Shown here piece by piece: positions 40,101-49,221 of a stretch of DNA of 64,000 nt. The stretch's first letter is position 1; every line of letters begins with the position of its first letter. Below the pieces are notes generated by a model. The model worked only from the letters and a program-made list of their open reading frames with translations, was not told where the DNA came from and did not search any database. The DNA lies in the NCBI RefSeq assembly GCF_051860665.1, contig NZ_JBHYDM010000021.1:1-64000 (forward strand), in the 5' to 3' direction. Source of the stretch: Falsiroseomonas sp051860665. GTDB lineage: Bacteria > Pseudomonadota > Alphaproteobacteria > Acetobacterales > Acetobacteraceae. A program made the position numbers and the translations under genes.

Positions 40101-43100
40101 CGTCTTCTGGGCTGATGGGCCCGAGGAGACGCGCATGTGCAACTAGGCTTTCCGATTTGGATTGGGACCCGAGCCGCAAGTCGCGCGTCGCCGATGCGGA
40201 GGACACGAGCGATGTGATGAGGGAGTCGTGGAGCTCTGGCCGCAGCGAAAGCCGCGACACTAGGGCTGCGTCCGGGACAGCCTCGCCTCCGGTCCAGGCG
40301 CCGTAGACCGCCATTGCCACCTCGCGGAGCGTGCCTGGTACGTGACCCGCCGCTAGCAGTGTCAAAAGATTCCGCGCCACGAAGGACCGCGTGACATTAA
40401 GGCCGGGCTCGCGATCTAGCCGCCACCTCTCTTGTTCAAGCGATCTCGTGGCAATCCGGAGAGCGACAATGGCACCGTCGCCAACGTCCAGCCCAGCGAG
40501 GGCGCAGGACACGGCGGCGTAAGAGGGGAATATAATCCGAGCCAAGTCCACCATCTCACGGTCGTGGCGCTCTGAGTAATCGTTGCTTGAGGCCCGGCTT
40601 TTTCCTTCCTTCGCCACCTCTCGCCGCGGCTCGAAGACGTCCGATGCCTTGGGACGACGTCCGGACCTCGCCTCCAGCAGCGCATAAGCGCGGAAAACCG
40701 CATCGAGCCGCAACGAGTTCGAGGCGTGGTGGCGATCGATGCGTCGCCTGTCAGCCTGGAGCAGGCGGGTAAGGATTACGTCGACGGCCCTGCACGCCGG
40801 AGCCCGCGCGGTGAGGATCTCGCAGCCCGTGAGCAGCAGATCGATGAGGCGCGCGGGTCGTGCATCCCGCTCCAGGTAATTGTCGAGGTCTTTACCGCCT
40901 TGCAGCAGCCGGGAAAGGCGTAGCAGCCCGGCTTCTAGGGCCGCTTCATCCACGTCCCGACCCGCTAGGGCCAGCGGAACACGGAGGAAGGCACCAGCCA
41001 GCGGTCCCAGTTGGCCTGATGCAAGGAGTGCCTCCAGATCGGCCATCCGGCCGTCGGCGATAAGTCTGGGAGGCAACTGCAGCGCGACGTCAGCGTGCAC
41101 GCTGCGCGGCGACCAACGCTTAAGCTGCCGCAGGGCGGCGACAGGACCGCGCATTTTCAGTGCAGCTTCAATGTCTGCCGCCACGGCCTCAGAATCGATT
41201 GGCCACGGCCTCGATCGCTCCGGCACATCTTGGCGGGTCAGCTGCCTCGCCTGGTTCCAAGCAGCGATGGCGCGACGGTCCTCTCGGTACGAGAGTGCGT
41301 CACCGCGCTCGGCGTGCACAACGAGCCGGTGATACAGGAGGCGGCCGTGGCCCCACCGGTAGTCGGGATCGGATAGCAGGAGCCGACCCACGGTGTCGGC
41401 GGCGAACCGGGCGGCAAGGTCAGGGTTACCAGCGAGTAGATTCTGGAGCGCCTCGTCCTTTCGGTGGCCTTCTGCCCCAATCAGCAAGTAGCGCAGAGCC
41501 CTGGACGGCTCCCCTGCGGCTCGCGACGCAGCAACAGCTAGGCTCAGTCGTTGAACCTCTACCTCTCGCTTCTGGATCGGGTCTCTCACCGCTGATGGCA
41601 CCGGCTCCCGCTCGACTAAGTCGAGCAACTCCTTGAAGTACTCTGCAGCTGCCAATGCCGGGGCGAGCTGAATTGCTGCGTACGCGTCGGTTGCAGCTCG
41701 TGACAGGAGCCAGATTACTGCTCGCTTCCGCACTCCTGCGAGCTCCGGCTTGCCGCGCTCACGGACGAAGGTCTCGAAGTCCTCGTCTGCAAGTGCCGCG
41801 GCGTTCCCATCGAGACGCACGCCGGGTGCGAGGTCGCGGCAGACATCCCGGACCTGGTGTTCATTCGTCTCGAGCACAGCTGCCAATGCGGCAAGCGGAA
41901 CCGGTCGGGCGAGCGCGATTAGGCCTGCACAGACAGCGCCAACCTCTCCAGCGCCGCCGTTCTTGGCGATCGCCTCGCGGAAGCGCTCCTCAAAGACCGC
42001 GTCAAGCGACTTGCCGGGGCGTAGTCGGGCAAGCGGAGCGTCTCTGTCCTCTGCACCACCCTCGAACGCATAGGCCTGCACCCTCGGGATGCCGCCGGAT
42101 AGTGCGTGAAACTCGTCAATCCACTCCGGGCTGTGGGCCGTCCCGCGGCGTTGATACACAAATTCCGCTGTCTCTCCCAGTTCGAAAGCCGGAAGGAACG
42201 ACGTCAGGTAGTTATCGGGCAGCCCAAGCAAATCCAGGCGCCCGGTGCGGGCGGTTACGATGAACCGAACGTTCGCAGGGAGCGACTTCAACAGGACAAA
42301 GTCGTGCACGAACGACGGCTCCTGCAAAGGTCGCTCGCGGGCTGCCGTGACGGAGTTGTCCGCTGCATCGACTGCCACGACCAGAAGCGCATCGGAACTG
42401 CGGGCCGCAAGCACTGTCGCGGCCCGACGGAGCCGCTCCATGAACATTCGCGGGAAGTCCGTTGCGCCGTGGCGACGCAGAAGCAAAGGCAGGCGGAGGC
42501 GCGCTGCAATCTCGTTTGCTAGCTGGGTGAACGCGTCCGCTGGGTGGTGTCGGAGCTCGGACGGCTCAAGGTAGCGACCGCCGCCGTAGCAGTCGAAAAT
42601 CACTATCAGCGACCCCTCCGGCAGATCGTTCTCGATCTGCCGGAGGGCAGTGGTTTTGCCGACGCCGCCCTCGCCGTGGACGCAGACGAACTGCTTATCG
42701 GCGAGGAAGCGGCTTGCCTGGTCGACAGCGGCGCGCCGCACGATCTTGTCCGTGGGCTTTAAGTCGGGTGGGCAAGGGAACAGTGCGTGGCGGTCGGACG
42801 CCCCGAGTGCTTGTAGCATAACGCCCTCCCGCGTGATTGGGGAGCGGTCGTGCTCCGGCAGCATGCGCTGGCGGACAAACTGCCGTAGCATGAGCGTGTC
42901 GGCTCGCGCATCGTCGTCGGACCACTCCGCCATAGCGCGCAGCACCCGATCCTCTAGCGCAAACCGGGAGCCGGTGCTGGAGACCAGGTCGATGCAGGCG
43001 GCGAACTCGCGGAACTGATCGGCTGTCAGGCCTGACGCTTGAAGAAGCTTCGCTTCATCGGTCTTGTCGTTCCCTTGAGGCATGGACGCGGTAGCGGAGG

Positions 43101-43638
43101 GATCCGCGGCCGACCGATCGAACGCCAACTTTAGCTCAGGGGCGATCGGCTGGTTAGTGACGAGCGCGACCTCCGGTGGAGGCTTACCTGGCCGGAGCGC
43201 GCTCATCTCTAGCCACGCCTTCGCCATCCGGGAGAGAACGGAGCCGTCGCCGGCCACGCGTGCCGGTGAGGTACCCGGCTTGGACCCCCTTTGCGCCGGC
43301 ACCTTGCTGGAAACCTGTCTGCCGCTCGCTGCCGTCTTTGCCGGCGGGCGCACGTAGGTCAGCCTCGCCACGGTCCAGGGCGTGTCCGGACTAGAGCCAG
43401 AATACTTCAGCTGCTCCAGCCGCACGCGCTCGGCCGAAGTGGCGCCGACCCCACCAAAGTAGAGGGTGCAGTCCACTCCGTCCCAGGTGTCGGCTGCGCC
43501 GGGCTCCAGGGTGCCCTCGAGCGCCACGGCCTCCAGACCTCCCTCGGCGTTCAGTAAGCCGATGGCCTGACGGGTCGCCCACAGCTCATGGAAGTCGTCG
43601 CCTGTGTTTGAGCCTCGTGCGCCTCTGTAGTCGGCCAA
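37156..43638 (-). CDS. avs3a: Avs3-like anti-phage nuclease-STAND ATPase
   Basis: 2160 residues from TTG 43638 with GGAGG six bases upstream. Residues 1-100 look like a Cap4-type PD-(D/E)XK nuclease (VALEGTLEP, DTWDGVDCTLYF and the metal motif EQLKYS). A STAND NTPase follows, with Walker A HGEGGVGKTTALRQIEN at 321-337, Walker B LLVVAVDAADN at 418-428 and sensor ARTGR. Residues about 600-2100 are long helical repeats with a Trp-rich C-terminal part, as in AVAST sensors. Characterised Avs3 binds phage large terminase, tetramerises and degrades DNA. It lies antisense beside this prophage's own terL. Confidence 0.75.
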   Translation of the reverse strand: MADYRGARGSNTGDDFHELWATRQAIGLLNAEGGLEAVALEGTLEPGAADTWDGVDCTLYFGGVGATSAERVRLEQLKYSGSSPDTPWTVARLTYVRPPAKTAASGRQVSSKVPAQRGSKPGTSPARVAGDGSVLSRMAKAWLEMSALRPGKPPPEVALVTNQPIAPELKLAFDRSAADPSATASMPQGNDKTDEAKLLQASGLTADQFREFAACIDLVSSTGSRFALEDRVLRAMAEWSDDDARADTLMLRQFVRQRMLPEHDRSPITREGVMLQALGASDRHALFPCPPDLKPTDKIVRRAAVDQASRFLADKQFVCVHGEGGVGKTTALRQIENDLPEGSLIVIFDCYGGGRYLEPSELRHHPADAFTQLANEIAARLRLPLLLRRHGATDFPRMFMERLRRAATVLAARSSDALLVVAVDAADNSVTAARERPLQEPSFVHDFVLLKSLPANVRFIVTARTGRLDLLGLPDNYLTSFLPAFELGETAEFVYQRRGTAHSPEWIDEFHALSGGIPRVQAYAFEGGAEDRDAPLARLRPGKSLDAVFEERFREAIAKNGGAGEVGAVCAGLIALARPVPLAALAAVLETNEHQVRDVCRDLAPGVRLDGNAAALADEDFETFVRERGKPELAGVRKRAVIWLLSRAATDAYAAIQLAPALAAAEYFKELLDLVEREPVPSAVRDPIQKREVEVQRLSLAVAASRAAGEPSRALRYLLIGAEGHRKDEALQNLLAGNPDLAARFAADTVGRLLLSDPDYRWGHGRLLYHRLVVHAERGDALSYREDRRAIAAWNQARQLTRQDVPERSRPWPIDSEAVAADIEAALKMRGPVAALRQLKRWSPRSVHADVALQLPPRLIADGRMADLEALLASGQLGPLAGAFLRVPLALAGRDVDEAALEAGLLRLSRLLQGGKDLDNYLERDARPARLIDLLLTGCEILTARAPACRAVDVILTRLLQADRRRIDRHHASNSLRLDAVFRAYALLEARSGRRPKASDVFEPRREVAKEGKSRASSNDYSERHDREMVDLARIIFPSYAAVSCALAGLDVGDGAIVALRIATRSLEQERWRLDREPGLNVTRSFVARNLLTLLAAGHVPGTLREVAMAVYGAWTGGEAVPDAALVSRLSLRPELHDSLITSLVSSASATRDLRLGSQSKSESLVAHARLLGPISPEDAGAVFQMAVTAAGELDTEIRGQLILVEKLVRHACRAVPDRRAMALRLGEVVADAAVRLEGDDHFPWPEASTALARLDQPIALAAASRWEARGLVELGETLPSVLRIGLVDGCLTPGEVAGLSLCLETDHDLVEESLRASLGLPAVTQWALREEAARDMLLRPGRPDASENIRSAPEGEIGQLARALVDRERFRQGLVPPRKESCVAEPRQGDAGAAAYAWTPEVTTNSATLAAAIRMIRQSARAREAPVYVPLRSILSDARAVVPLRLRTRHLDAVAALGEEYGDAELAKALIETLGAWDNPAVNAWCEKSLPGLLRDLLPALAPGLPYGTDEINPLLARTGMDHDDRRDFLLGAVQAHVEALGPEALIGHVGLIADLLPAPSVASLLEWYVDRLASRIRHVDLERVSPQGIPEDSGGAIGRFLMAKLGCPDIRIRWRAAHAVLRISRTGDLRSVNGFVRAFGRLEEFEFSGPPPAYYPLAARLWATVTLDRVAAERPDKVVAAASALMAMALDDQFPHLLLRAFARDACLKLVAACSLPISPQEAVELAAVNRSALPAVKAENRYSREDAYRVRSREGRRFGFDGMDTVKNWYAPFWYAFAEPVGAQFLDIAERWIVDVWGWPEESVRSAPLLPWRLRQDREYSAYRHRQGSRPIIEDLRTHLEWHAMWCAAGELVKSVPLAEGEPDDFHALDYKVLREQLAEPPLWAAELRVPVPLHSRHWTLASEPLAEWVAAVRESDHQVVMIPPEREGYVTVAGHEETTGPDRYQEGVVASALVDPSTAPALLRALQTIDDSWDYKLPLEGEGEFEFGDPPYQLLGWLVRPDRGDGIDEHDPFRGQARYVMMAPGARVFNASGLIRDASGAARWSRPGATKPMFVFEAWGEKVRDDEQYESDICSAGWRLLAHGEQLQEFLQHERLDLIIEVEVRRRGRRTRRYAGEEDVDPPQERFDRLYRLAADGTLDIAEGHFGSWSSARLQS

Positions 43639-43898
43639 TCTGCCCCTCCACGTTTAGCGCCAACGATGCGGCGGCACCCGGCGCGCGCTACCTGAGCCAG
43701 TACCAACGATAAGCTACGGCCGTTCCGACCCCGCCGACAGGTGCCGCAGGCTCTCGTCGGAACAAAAGGCTTGGGTGAGAGGTAACTTCGATGTTCGCTT
43801 AACCCGGTGGGCAAAACATTCCGTCGCCCCCCCCGCCGGCGGCCGGTATCCGACCAAAGCCGCTGATCCAGCACTTCCCTGAGCGACCCCAGGAGCCC

Positions 43899-44159
43899 AT
43901 GCCCCCAACCATCACCACCGGGATCTTTGCGGGCATGACGCGCGAGGACCTCACGGCCACCCGTGCCAAGCTCCAGCAAGCCCTCCTCGACCTAGCCATG
44001 GGCGAAAAGACCGTCTCGGTTGGCTACGCCGCCGGCGGCCTCTCCTCGCGCACCGCCACCTTCACCGCCGCCGATGAGGCCCGCATCCGCGGCCTGATCC
44101 GACAGATCAACACCGCCCTGGGCGAACCACGCCGGGCGCTCGACGTGGTGTTCCGATGA
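43899..44159 (+). CDS. gpW-like head-tail adaptor
   Basis: 86 residues. GMTREDLTATRAKLQQALLD, then TVSVGYAAGGLSSRTATFTA, then ARIRGLIRQINTALGEPRRA is the gpW fold of lambda-like heads, which joins the portal to the neck. Its stop overlaps the portal start by four bases. It restarts the rightward late operon after the Avs3-like insertion. Confidence 0.85.
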   Translation: MPPTITTGIFAGMTREDLTATRAKLQQALLDLAMGEKTVSVGYAAGGLSSRTATFTAADEARIRGLIRQINTALGEPRRALDVVFR

Positions 44160-45769
44160 AACGCGCCCGCTCCGCCGGCCAAGTCCTGCGCGCCCGTCGC
44201 CTGCGCGCCCAGGCCGGCGGCGTGCCGGGCGGCATCGGCGGCGCCTTCGCCTATGACGCGGCGAACCTGTTCAGCCAGGAAAGCGCCACCTGGCAACCCT
44301 GGCTCCGCTCCCCCGACGGGGAGATCAACTACGACCGCGACCGCATGGTCGCCCGCTCGCGCGACCTCATCCGCAATGACGGCTGGGCCACCGGCGGCGT
44401 CACGCGCATCCTCGACAGCGCCATCGGCAGCCAGTTCCGCCTGGTGGCGAAGCCCGACTACCGCGCGCTAGAACGCTTCTCCCCCGGCTTCGACGCCAGC
44501 TGGGCCGATGACTTCGGCCGCGTGGTCGAGGCGGAGTGGCGCATGTTCGCCGACGACCTCGGCCGGCACTGCGATGCCGAGCGCCAGCAGACGCTGACCC
44601 AGATGTTCTGGGTTGCGCTGCGCCACAAGGTGATCGACGGCGACAGCCTCGCCTGCCTGCTCTGGACGCCGGAGCGCATCGGCGCCGGCGGCGCGCGCTT
44701 CAGCACCTCCGTCCAGCTGATCGACCCCGACCGCCTCTCCAACCCCTACGCCCAGATGGACACGCTGACCCTGCGCGGCGGGGTGCAGCTGGATGGCGCC
44801 GCGGCGGCCGCGGTCGGCTACCACATCCGCCAGGCGCATCAGGGCGATGTCTTCGGCGCCGTGCAGTCCATGCGCTGGGACTACTTCCCGCGCGAGACGA
44901 ACTGGGGCCGCCCCATCATCGTCCACGACTTCGACAGGGAACGAGCCGGCCAGCACCGCGGCACCGGCATCCTGACGCCGATCCTGGCGCGGATGCGCAT
45001 GCTCTCCCGCTACGACCAGGCGGAGCTGCAGCAGGCGCTGCTGCAGACGGTCTTCGCCACCGTCATCGAATCCCCGCTCGATCGCGAGGACCTCGCGCTG
45101 GCCACCGCCGGCGACGAGATGATCGGCGCCTACCAGCAGCTGCGCGGCGAGCACCATGCGGCGAACCCGCTGATGATCGGCGGCGTGAAAGTGCCGCACC
45201 TGGCGCCAGGCGAGACGCTGAAGAGCCAGAGCGCCACGCGCCCGAATAGCGGCTTCGAGGCCTTCCAGTCGGCCGTGCTGCGCGCCCTCGCGGCCGCCAC
45301 GGGCCTGTCGGCCGAGCAACTGACCTGGGACTACAGCAAGACGAACTACAGTAGCGCCCGGGCGGCGATGCTGGAGGCGTGGAAGACGGCGATCCGCCGG
45401 CGGGACTGGTTCGCGATGGGCTTTGCCAACCCGATCTACGGCGCCTTCCTGGAGGAGGTGTTGGAGCGCGGCCTGGCTCCCCTGCCACGCAATGCGCCGC
45501 CCTTCGCCGAGATGCGCACGGCCTATGCCCGCTGCCGCTGGATCGGCCCGGGGCGCGGCTGGGTGGACCCGGTGGCGGAGCGGCAGGGCGCGGTGCTGGG
45601 CATGGAGGCTGGGCTGGGCACCCTCGAGGACGAGGCGGCCGAGCAAGGCCGCGACTTCGAGGAGAACCTGGATCAGCGGGCGCTCGAGATCCGCATGATG
45701 CAGGAGCGCGGCATTCCGCTGCCCACCTGGGCGGCCGGTTCGCCGAACCGCCCGGCGGAGAAGCCGTAG
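44156..45769 (+). CDS. Portal protein, lambda (gpB) family
   Basis: 537 residues. YDRDRMVARSRDLIRNDGWA, then TGGVTRILDSAIGSQFRLVA, and late SGFEAFQSAVLRALAAATGL, then SAEQLTWDYSKTNYSSARAA are hallmarks of lambda-type portals. The dodecameric ring is the DNA entry vertex of the head. Length and position after gpW are standard. Confidence 0.93.
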   Translation: MKRARSAGQVLRARRLRAQAGGVPGGIGGAFAYDAANLFSQESATWQPWLRSPDGEINYDRDRMVARSRDLIRNDGWATGGVTRILDSAIGSQFRLVAKPDYRALERFSPGFDASWADDFGRVVEAEWRMFADDLGRHCDAERQQTLTQMFWVALRHKVIDGDSLACLLWTPERIGAGGARFSTSVQLIDPDRLSNPYAQMDTLTLRGGVQLDGAAAAAVGYHIRQAHQGDVFGAVQSMRWDYFPRETNWGRPIIVHDFDRERAGQHRGTGILTPILARMRMLSRYDQAELQQALLQTVFATVIESPLDREDLALATAGDEMIGAYQQLRGEHHAANPLMIGGVKVPHLAPGETLKSQSATRPNSGFEAFQSAVLRALAAATGLSAEQLTWDYSKTNYSSARAAMLEAWKTAIRRRDWFAMGFANPIYGAFLEEVLERGLAPLPRNAPPFAEMRTAYARCRWIGPGRGWVDPVAERQGAVLGMEAGLGTLEDEAAEQGRDFEENLDQRALEIRMMQERGIPLPTWAAGSPNRPAEKP

Positions 45770-45842
45770 CACCTCCCTGACCGACCATCGCCTGCACCCC
45801 AAGGGCAGCCCAGCGGCTGCCCTTCTTGTTTCCGGAGCGCCC

Positions 45843-46724
45843 GTGACCCGCTTCCCCCACCTGTCGCAGCGCCTCTTCAACACGCCCATCGCCATACATC
45901 CGGCGAAGGCCGAGGTGGTGATGGCGGCGCTGGCGGATCGGCTCGGCATCGCCCGCCTATTCAGCGCCGGCCAACTAGTCGCCCTGCGCCCGCAGGCCTT
46001 CGACGAGGACGAGGCCGCCGTGCAGCGCGGCCCGCGCCAGGATGACGCCAAGGGCTACCGCATCGTCGGCGGCGTCGCGCTGATCGAGGTCAGCGGCACC
46101 CTCGTCCAGAAGCTCGGCACGCTGCGCCCCTATTCCGGCATGACCGGCTATGACGGCATTCGCCTGAACCTGCTGGCCGCACTGCGCGATGCAGAGGTTC
46201 AGGCCATCGCCTTCCTGATCGACAGCCCGGGCGGCGAGGTCGCCGGCTGCTTTGACCTGGCCGACACCATCCACAGCCTGCGCGGCGAAAAGCCGCTCTG
46301 GGCCATTCTCGACGAGAACGCCTACTCCGCCGCCTATGCCCTCGCCTGTGCCTGCGACCGCATCACCGTGCCTCGCACCGGCGGCACCGGCAGCATCGGC
46401 GTCATCGGCATGCATGTGGATTTCTCGGAGGCGCTGTCGCAGTCCGGTATTACCGTGACGATGATCCGCTACGGCGAGCACAAGGCCGAGGGCAACCCCT
46501 ACGAGAAGCTCGAGGCAGCGGCGCGTGCCCGCATGCAGGCGGATATCGACACGATGGGCGAGCTCTTCGTCGAGACCGTCGCCCGCAACCGTCGCCTGAA
46601 GGCCTCCGCCATCCGCGGCACCAAGGCCGAGACCTTCCTCGGCGCCGCCGGCGTCGCGGCCGGCCTGGCGGATGCCGTGCAGTCACCCGACCAAGCCTTC
46701 GGCGCGCTGTTCCGCAGCCTGTAG
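45843..46724 (+). CDS. S49-family head maturation protease (gpC-like)
   Basis: 293 residues from a GTG start. IAFLIDSPGGEVAGCFDLAD carries the SPGG oxyanion loop. The nucleophile Ser is near 162 in DENAYSAAYALAC, and the general base Lys lies in RYGEHKAEGNPYEK, as in S49 peptidases. It cleaves the scaffold and head proteins during capsid assembly. Confidence 0.9.
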   Translation: MTRFPHLSQRLFNTPIAIHPAKAEVVMAALADRLGIARLFSAGQLVALRPQAFDEDEAAVQRGPRQDDAKGYRIVGGVALIEVSGTLVQKLGTLRPYSGMTGYDGIRLNLLAALRDAEVQAIAFLIDSPGGEVAGCFDLADTIHSLRGEKPLWAILDENAYSAAYALACACDRITVPRTGGTGSIGVIGMHVDFSEALSQSGITVTMIRYGEHKAEGNPYEKLEAAARARMQADIDTMGELFVETVARNRRLKASAIRGTKAETFLGAAGVAAGLADAVQSPDQAFGALFRSL

Positions 46725-46757
46725 CGCCGCCCACCCCTCCACCCCGACGAGGTTTCG

Positions 46758-47414
46758 ATGTCCCGTTCCCGCAAGCCCGCGGGCGCGCCGCCCGCGCGCG
46801 CCACAAAACCCCGCAAGCGCGCCGCCGCGGAGGCGCTGCCCTTCGCCCATCTGATCGGCGCCGACGCCGTCACCGCCTCCGGCAATCGGACCGAGGAGGA
46901 TGAGCGCGACGACGACAAGGACGAGGATCGCCGCGACGCCGCGGAGGATGACGACGACGAGGACAAGGACCGCGCCGCCGAGGATGACGAGGGCGACGAC
47001 GACAAGGACCGCGCCGCCGAGGACGAGGAGGACGACGACAAGGCCGAGGATGACGAGGAGGAGGAGGATAAGCCCAAGGCCTCCGCCGCAGCCCGCCAGG
47101 CCGCCCGCGCCGCCACCAAGGCCGAGCGGGCCCGCTGCCGCGCCATCTTCACCTCGAAGCACGCCGCCGGTCGCGTCGCCGCCGCCTGCAGCCTGGCCTT
47201 CGACACCGGCATGTCCGCCAAGGCCGCCATCTCCGTTCTGAAGACCCTGCCGCGCGAGAGCGCCGGCACCGCCGCCGGCGGCTCCCTGGCCGAGCGCATG
47301 GCCACGCTCGGCGCGCCGCGCCCCACCGGCACCGCGCCCGCCCCCTCCGGCCGCCAGGCCATCACCAGCTCCTGGGATGCGGCCGCGCAGCGCGCCGGCA
47401 TCGCCCGGAAGTAA
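46758..47414 (+). CDS. Putative head scaffold protein with acidic repeat tract
   Basis: 218 residues. After a basic start, residues about 45-112 are an acidic tract of DDDKDRAAEDDE-type repeats. A helical C-terminus (ARCRAIFTSKHAAGRVAAAC, then FDTGMSAKAAISVLKTLPRE) follows. In lambda-type heads a scaffold is made next to or within the S49 protease gene, so a scaffold role is inferred from place and charge. Confidence 0.6.
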   Translation: MSRSRKPAGAPPARATKPRKRAAAEALPFAHLIGADAVTASGNRTEEDERDDDKDEDRRDAAEDDDDEDKDRAAEDDEGDDDKDRAAEDEEDDDKAEDDEEEEDKPKASAAARQAARAATKAERARCRAIFTSKHAAGRVAAACSLAFDTGMSAKAAISVLKTLPRESAGTAAGGSLAERMATLGAPRPTGTAPAPSGRQAITSSWDAAAQRAGIARK

Positions 47415-47426
47415 GCGAGGATCCCG

Positions 47427-47813
47427 ATGCCCAGCCCCGTCCTGAATGAAGGCTTCTACGCCGGCGCCTTCCTGATCTCCGAGGCCAATGGCCACCTCTC
47501 GCGCGAGGTGGTGACGATCAACAACGGCGGCGGCAGCGAGCTGGTGCTGCAGGGCGGCCTGGTGCTGGCGCGGCTGACCGCCGACAGCTCCTACGTCCCC
47601 TACGACAATGCCGGCTCCGACGGCAGCGAAGCGGCCCGCGCCATCCTGTTCAACCCAGTGCTGATCCCGGCCGGCGCGTCCCGCAAATGCACCGTCATCG
47701 CCCGCCTGGCCGAGGTGAACGCCTCCGAGCTGGTCTGGGCCGATACGGTCGACGCCGCCGGCATCACCGCCGGCCTCGCCGACCTGGCCGCCGCCTTCAT
47801 CATCGGCCGCTGA
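47427..47813 (+). CDS. Head decoration protein, gpD family
   Basis: 128 residues. REVVTINNGGGSELVLQGGL, then VLARLTADSSYVPYDNAGSD, then GSEAARAILFNPVLIPAGAS is the gpD capsid-stabilising fold. It trimerises on the outer surface of the head. The position between scaffold and major capsid gene is typical. Confidence 0.9.
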   Translation: MPSPVLNEGFYAGAFLISEANGHLSREVVTINNGGGSELVLQGGLVLARLTADSSYVPYDNAGSDGSEAARAILFNPVLIPAGASRKCTVIARLAEVNASELVWADTVDAAGITAGLADLAAAFIIGR

Positions 47814-47852
47814 GCCACGCGCCGCGCGCCCTGGCCTGGGAACCCCATCACC

Positions 47853-48884
47853 ATGACCATCATGAACCTGTTCCGGACGGACGCCTTCACGGCGCTGGAA
47901 CTGACCTCCTATGTCGACCGCTACCCCTATGCGCCGACCGGCCTCGGCAGCCTCGGCGTCTTCGAGGACAAGCCGATCCGCACCACGGCCCTGGCCGTGG
48001 AGGAGCGCAACGGCCAGCTGATCATCATCCCCACCTCCGATCGCGGCGCGCCCCTCAAGCAGCGCACGACCGAGAAGCGCAAGATGCGCTACTTCGAGGT
48101 GCCGCGCCTGGCCCATGCCGACACCATCCGGTCCGCCGAGCTGCAGAACGTGCGCGAATTCGGCCAGGAGACGGTGCTGATGCAGCTGCAGACGGAGGTG
48201 GCGCGCCGCCTCTCCGGCCCCACCGGCCTGACCATGAACATGGAGGTGACCTGGGAGCTGCATCGCCTCGGCGCAGTGCAGGGTATCCTGCTCGATGCGG
48301 ACGGCTCCACGCTGTTCAACTGGTTCACCGAATTCGGCGTGGCGCAGCCGGCGGAGCTCGGCTTCGACCTGACCGGCACGCAAACCGCCGGCACGCTGCG
48401 CAAGAAATGCGCGAAGGTGGTGCGGCAGATGATGCGCGCGGCGCAGGGCGCCTGGACGCCGAGCACCCGTGTGCAGGCCATCGTCGGCGACGACTTCTGG
48501 GACGAGCTGGTGGCGCATCCCGACGTGGTGCAGACCTACGTCAACTGGAACGCCGCGGTGGAGCTGCGCGGCGGCACCGCCTTCCAATCCATGCCCTTCG
48601 GCGGCATCGACTGGATGAACTACCGCGGCACCGACGACAACACGACCATCGCCGTGCCGGCCGACAAGGCGAAGTTCTTCCCGGTCGGCGCGCCGGGCGT
48701 CTTCGAGCGGGCGCTGGCGCCCGGCGAGAGCTTCGACTGGGTGAACACCCCCGGCAAGCCGATCTACATCCAGCCGATCATCGACCGTGACCGGAACGCC
48801 GAGTTCACGGTCGAGGCCTATTCCTACCCGCTGCACATCTGCACGCGGCCGGGGATGCTGCAGCGCGCGCGCAAGGGCGCCTGA
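47853..48884 (+). CDS. Major capsid protein, gpE family
   Basis: 343 residues. NLFRTDAFTALELTSYVDRY, then TSDRGAPLKQRTTEKRKMRY, then FEVPRLAHADTIRSAELQNV is the lambda gpE family opening. A C-terminal stretch ends TVEAYSYPLHICTRPGMLQR. It forms the icosahedral shell. ATG 47853 or the ATG three codons later may be used. Confidence 0.93.
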   Translation: MTIMNLFRTDAFTALELTSYVDRYPYAPTGLGSLGVFEDKPIRTTALAVEERNGQLIIIPTSDRGAPLKQRTTEKRKMRYFEVPRLAHADTIRSAELQNVREFGQETVLMQLQTEVARRLSGPTGLTMNMEVTWELHRLGAVQGILLDADGSTLFNWFTEFGVAQPAELGFDLTGTQTAGTLRKKCAKVVRQMMRAAQGAWTPSTRVQAIVGDDFWDELVAHPDVVQTYVNWNAAVELRGGTAFQSMPFGGIDWMNYRGTDDNTTIAVPADKAKFFPVGAPGVFERALAPGESFDWVNTPGKPIYIQPIIDRDRNAEFTVEAYSYPLHICTRPGMLQRARKGA

Positions 48885-48891
48885 CGCCACC

Positions 48892-49221
48892 ATGGCGGTG
48901 GATTTCGCACGGCTGGATGCGGCGGTGATGGGCGCCTTCCGCGAGGTCGAGCCGATCCTCTACGGCCCGCGCTTCGAGCCGGACTTTGCGGTGCCAGGCA
49001 TCTTCGACACCTGCATGGTCGAGGTGCCGGGCCCGGGCGACGGGCCGCCCGTTCTGGTGGCACGCTCGACGCTCGCCATCCGCGCGGAGGATCTGCCACC
49101 CGGCTATGCGCCGAAGCCGCTGGATCGCGTTTTGATCCGCGACGTCACCTACGACGTCACCGGCGCGGCGCTGCCAGATGCCGCGGGCTGGATCCTGCTG
49201 CAGCTGGGCCGCGTCGAATGA
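48892..49221 (+). CDS. Head-tail joining protein, FII-like
   Basis: 109 residues from ATG 48892 (MAVDFARLDAAVMGAFREVE). The C-terminal part (YAPKPLDRVLIRDVTYDVTG) is the beta-sheet pattern of gpFII-like connectors. It follows the capsid gene by seven bases and overlaps the next gene by four. Confidence 0.75.
   Translation: MAVDFARLDAAVMGAFREVEPILYGPRFEPDFAVPGIFDTCMVEVPGPGDGPPVLVARSTLAIRAEDLPPGYAPKPLDRVLIRDVTYDVTGAALPDAAGWILLQLGRVE

Noticed and set aside
46683..48893. 736-codon minus-strand frame over scaffold, gpD and gpE genes
   Set aside because: It spans three well-supported sense genes and has low-complexity Val/Leu repeats mirroring the acidic tract.
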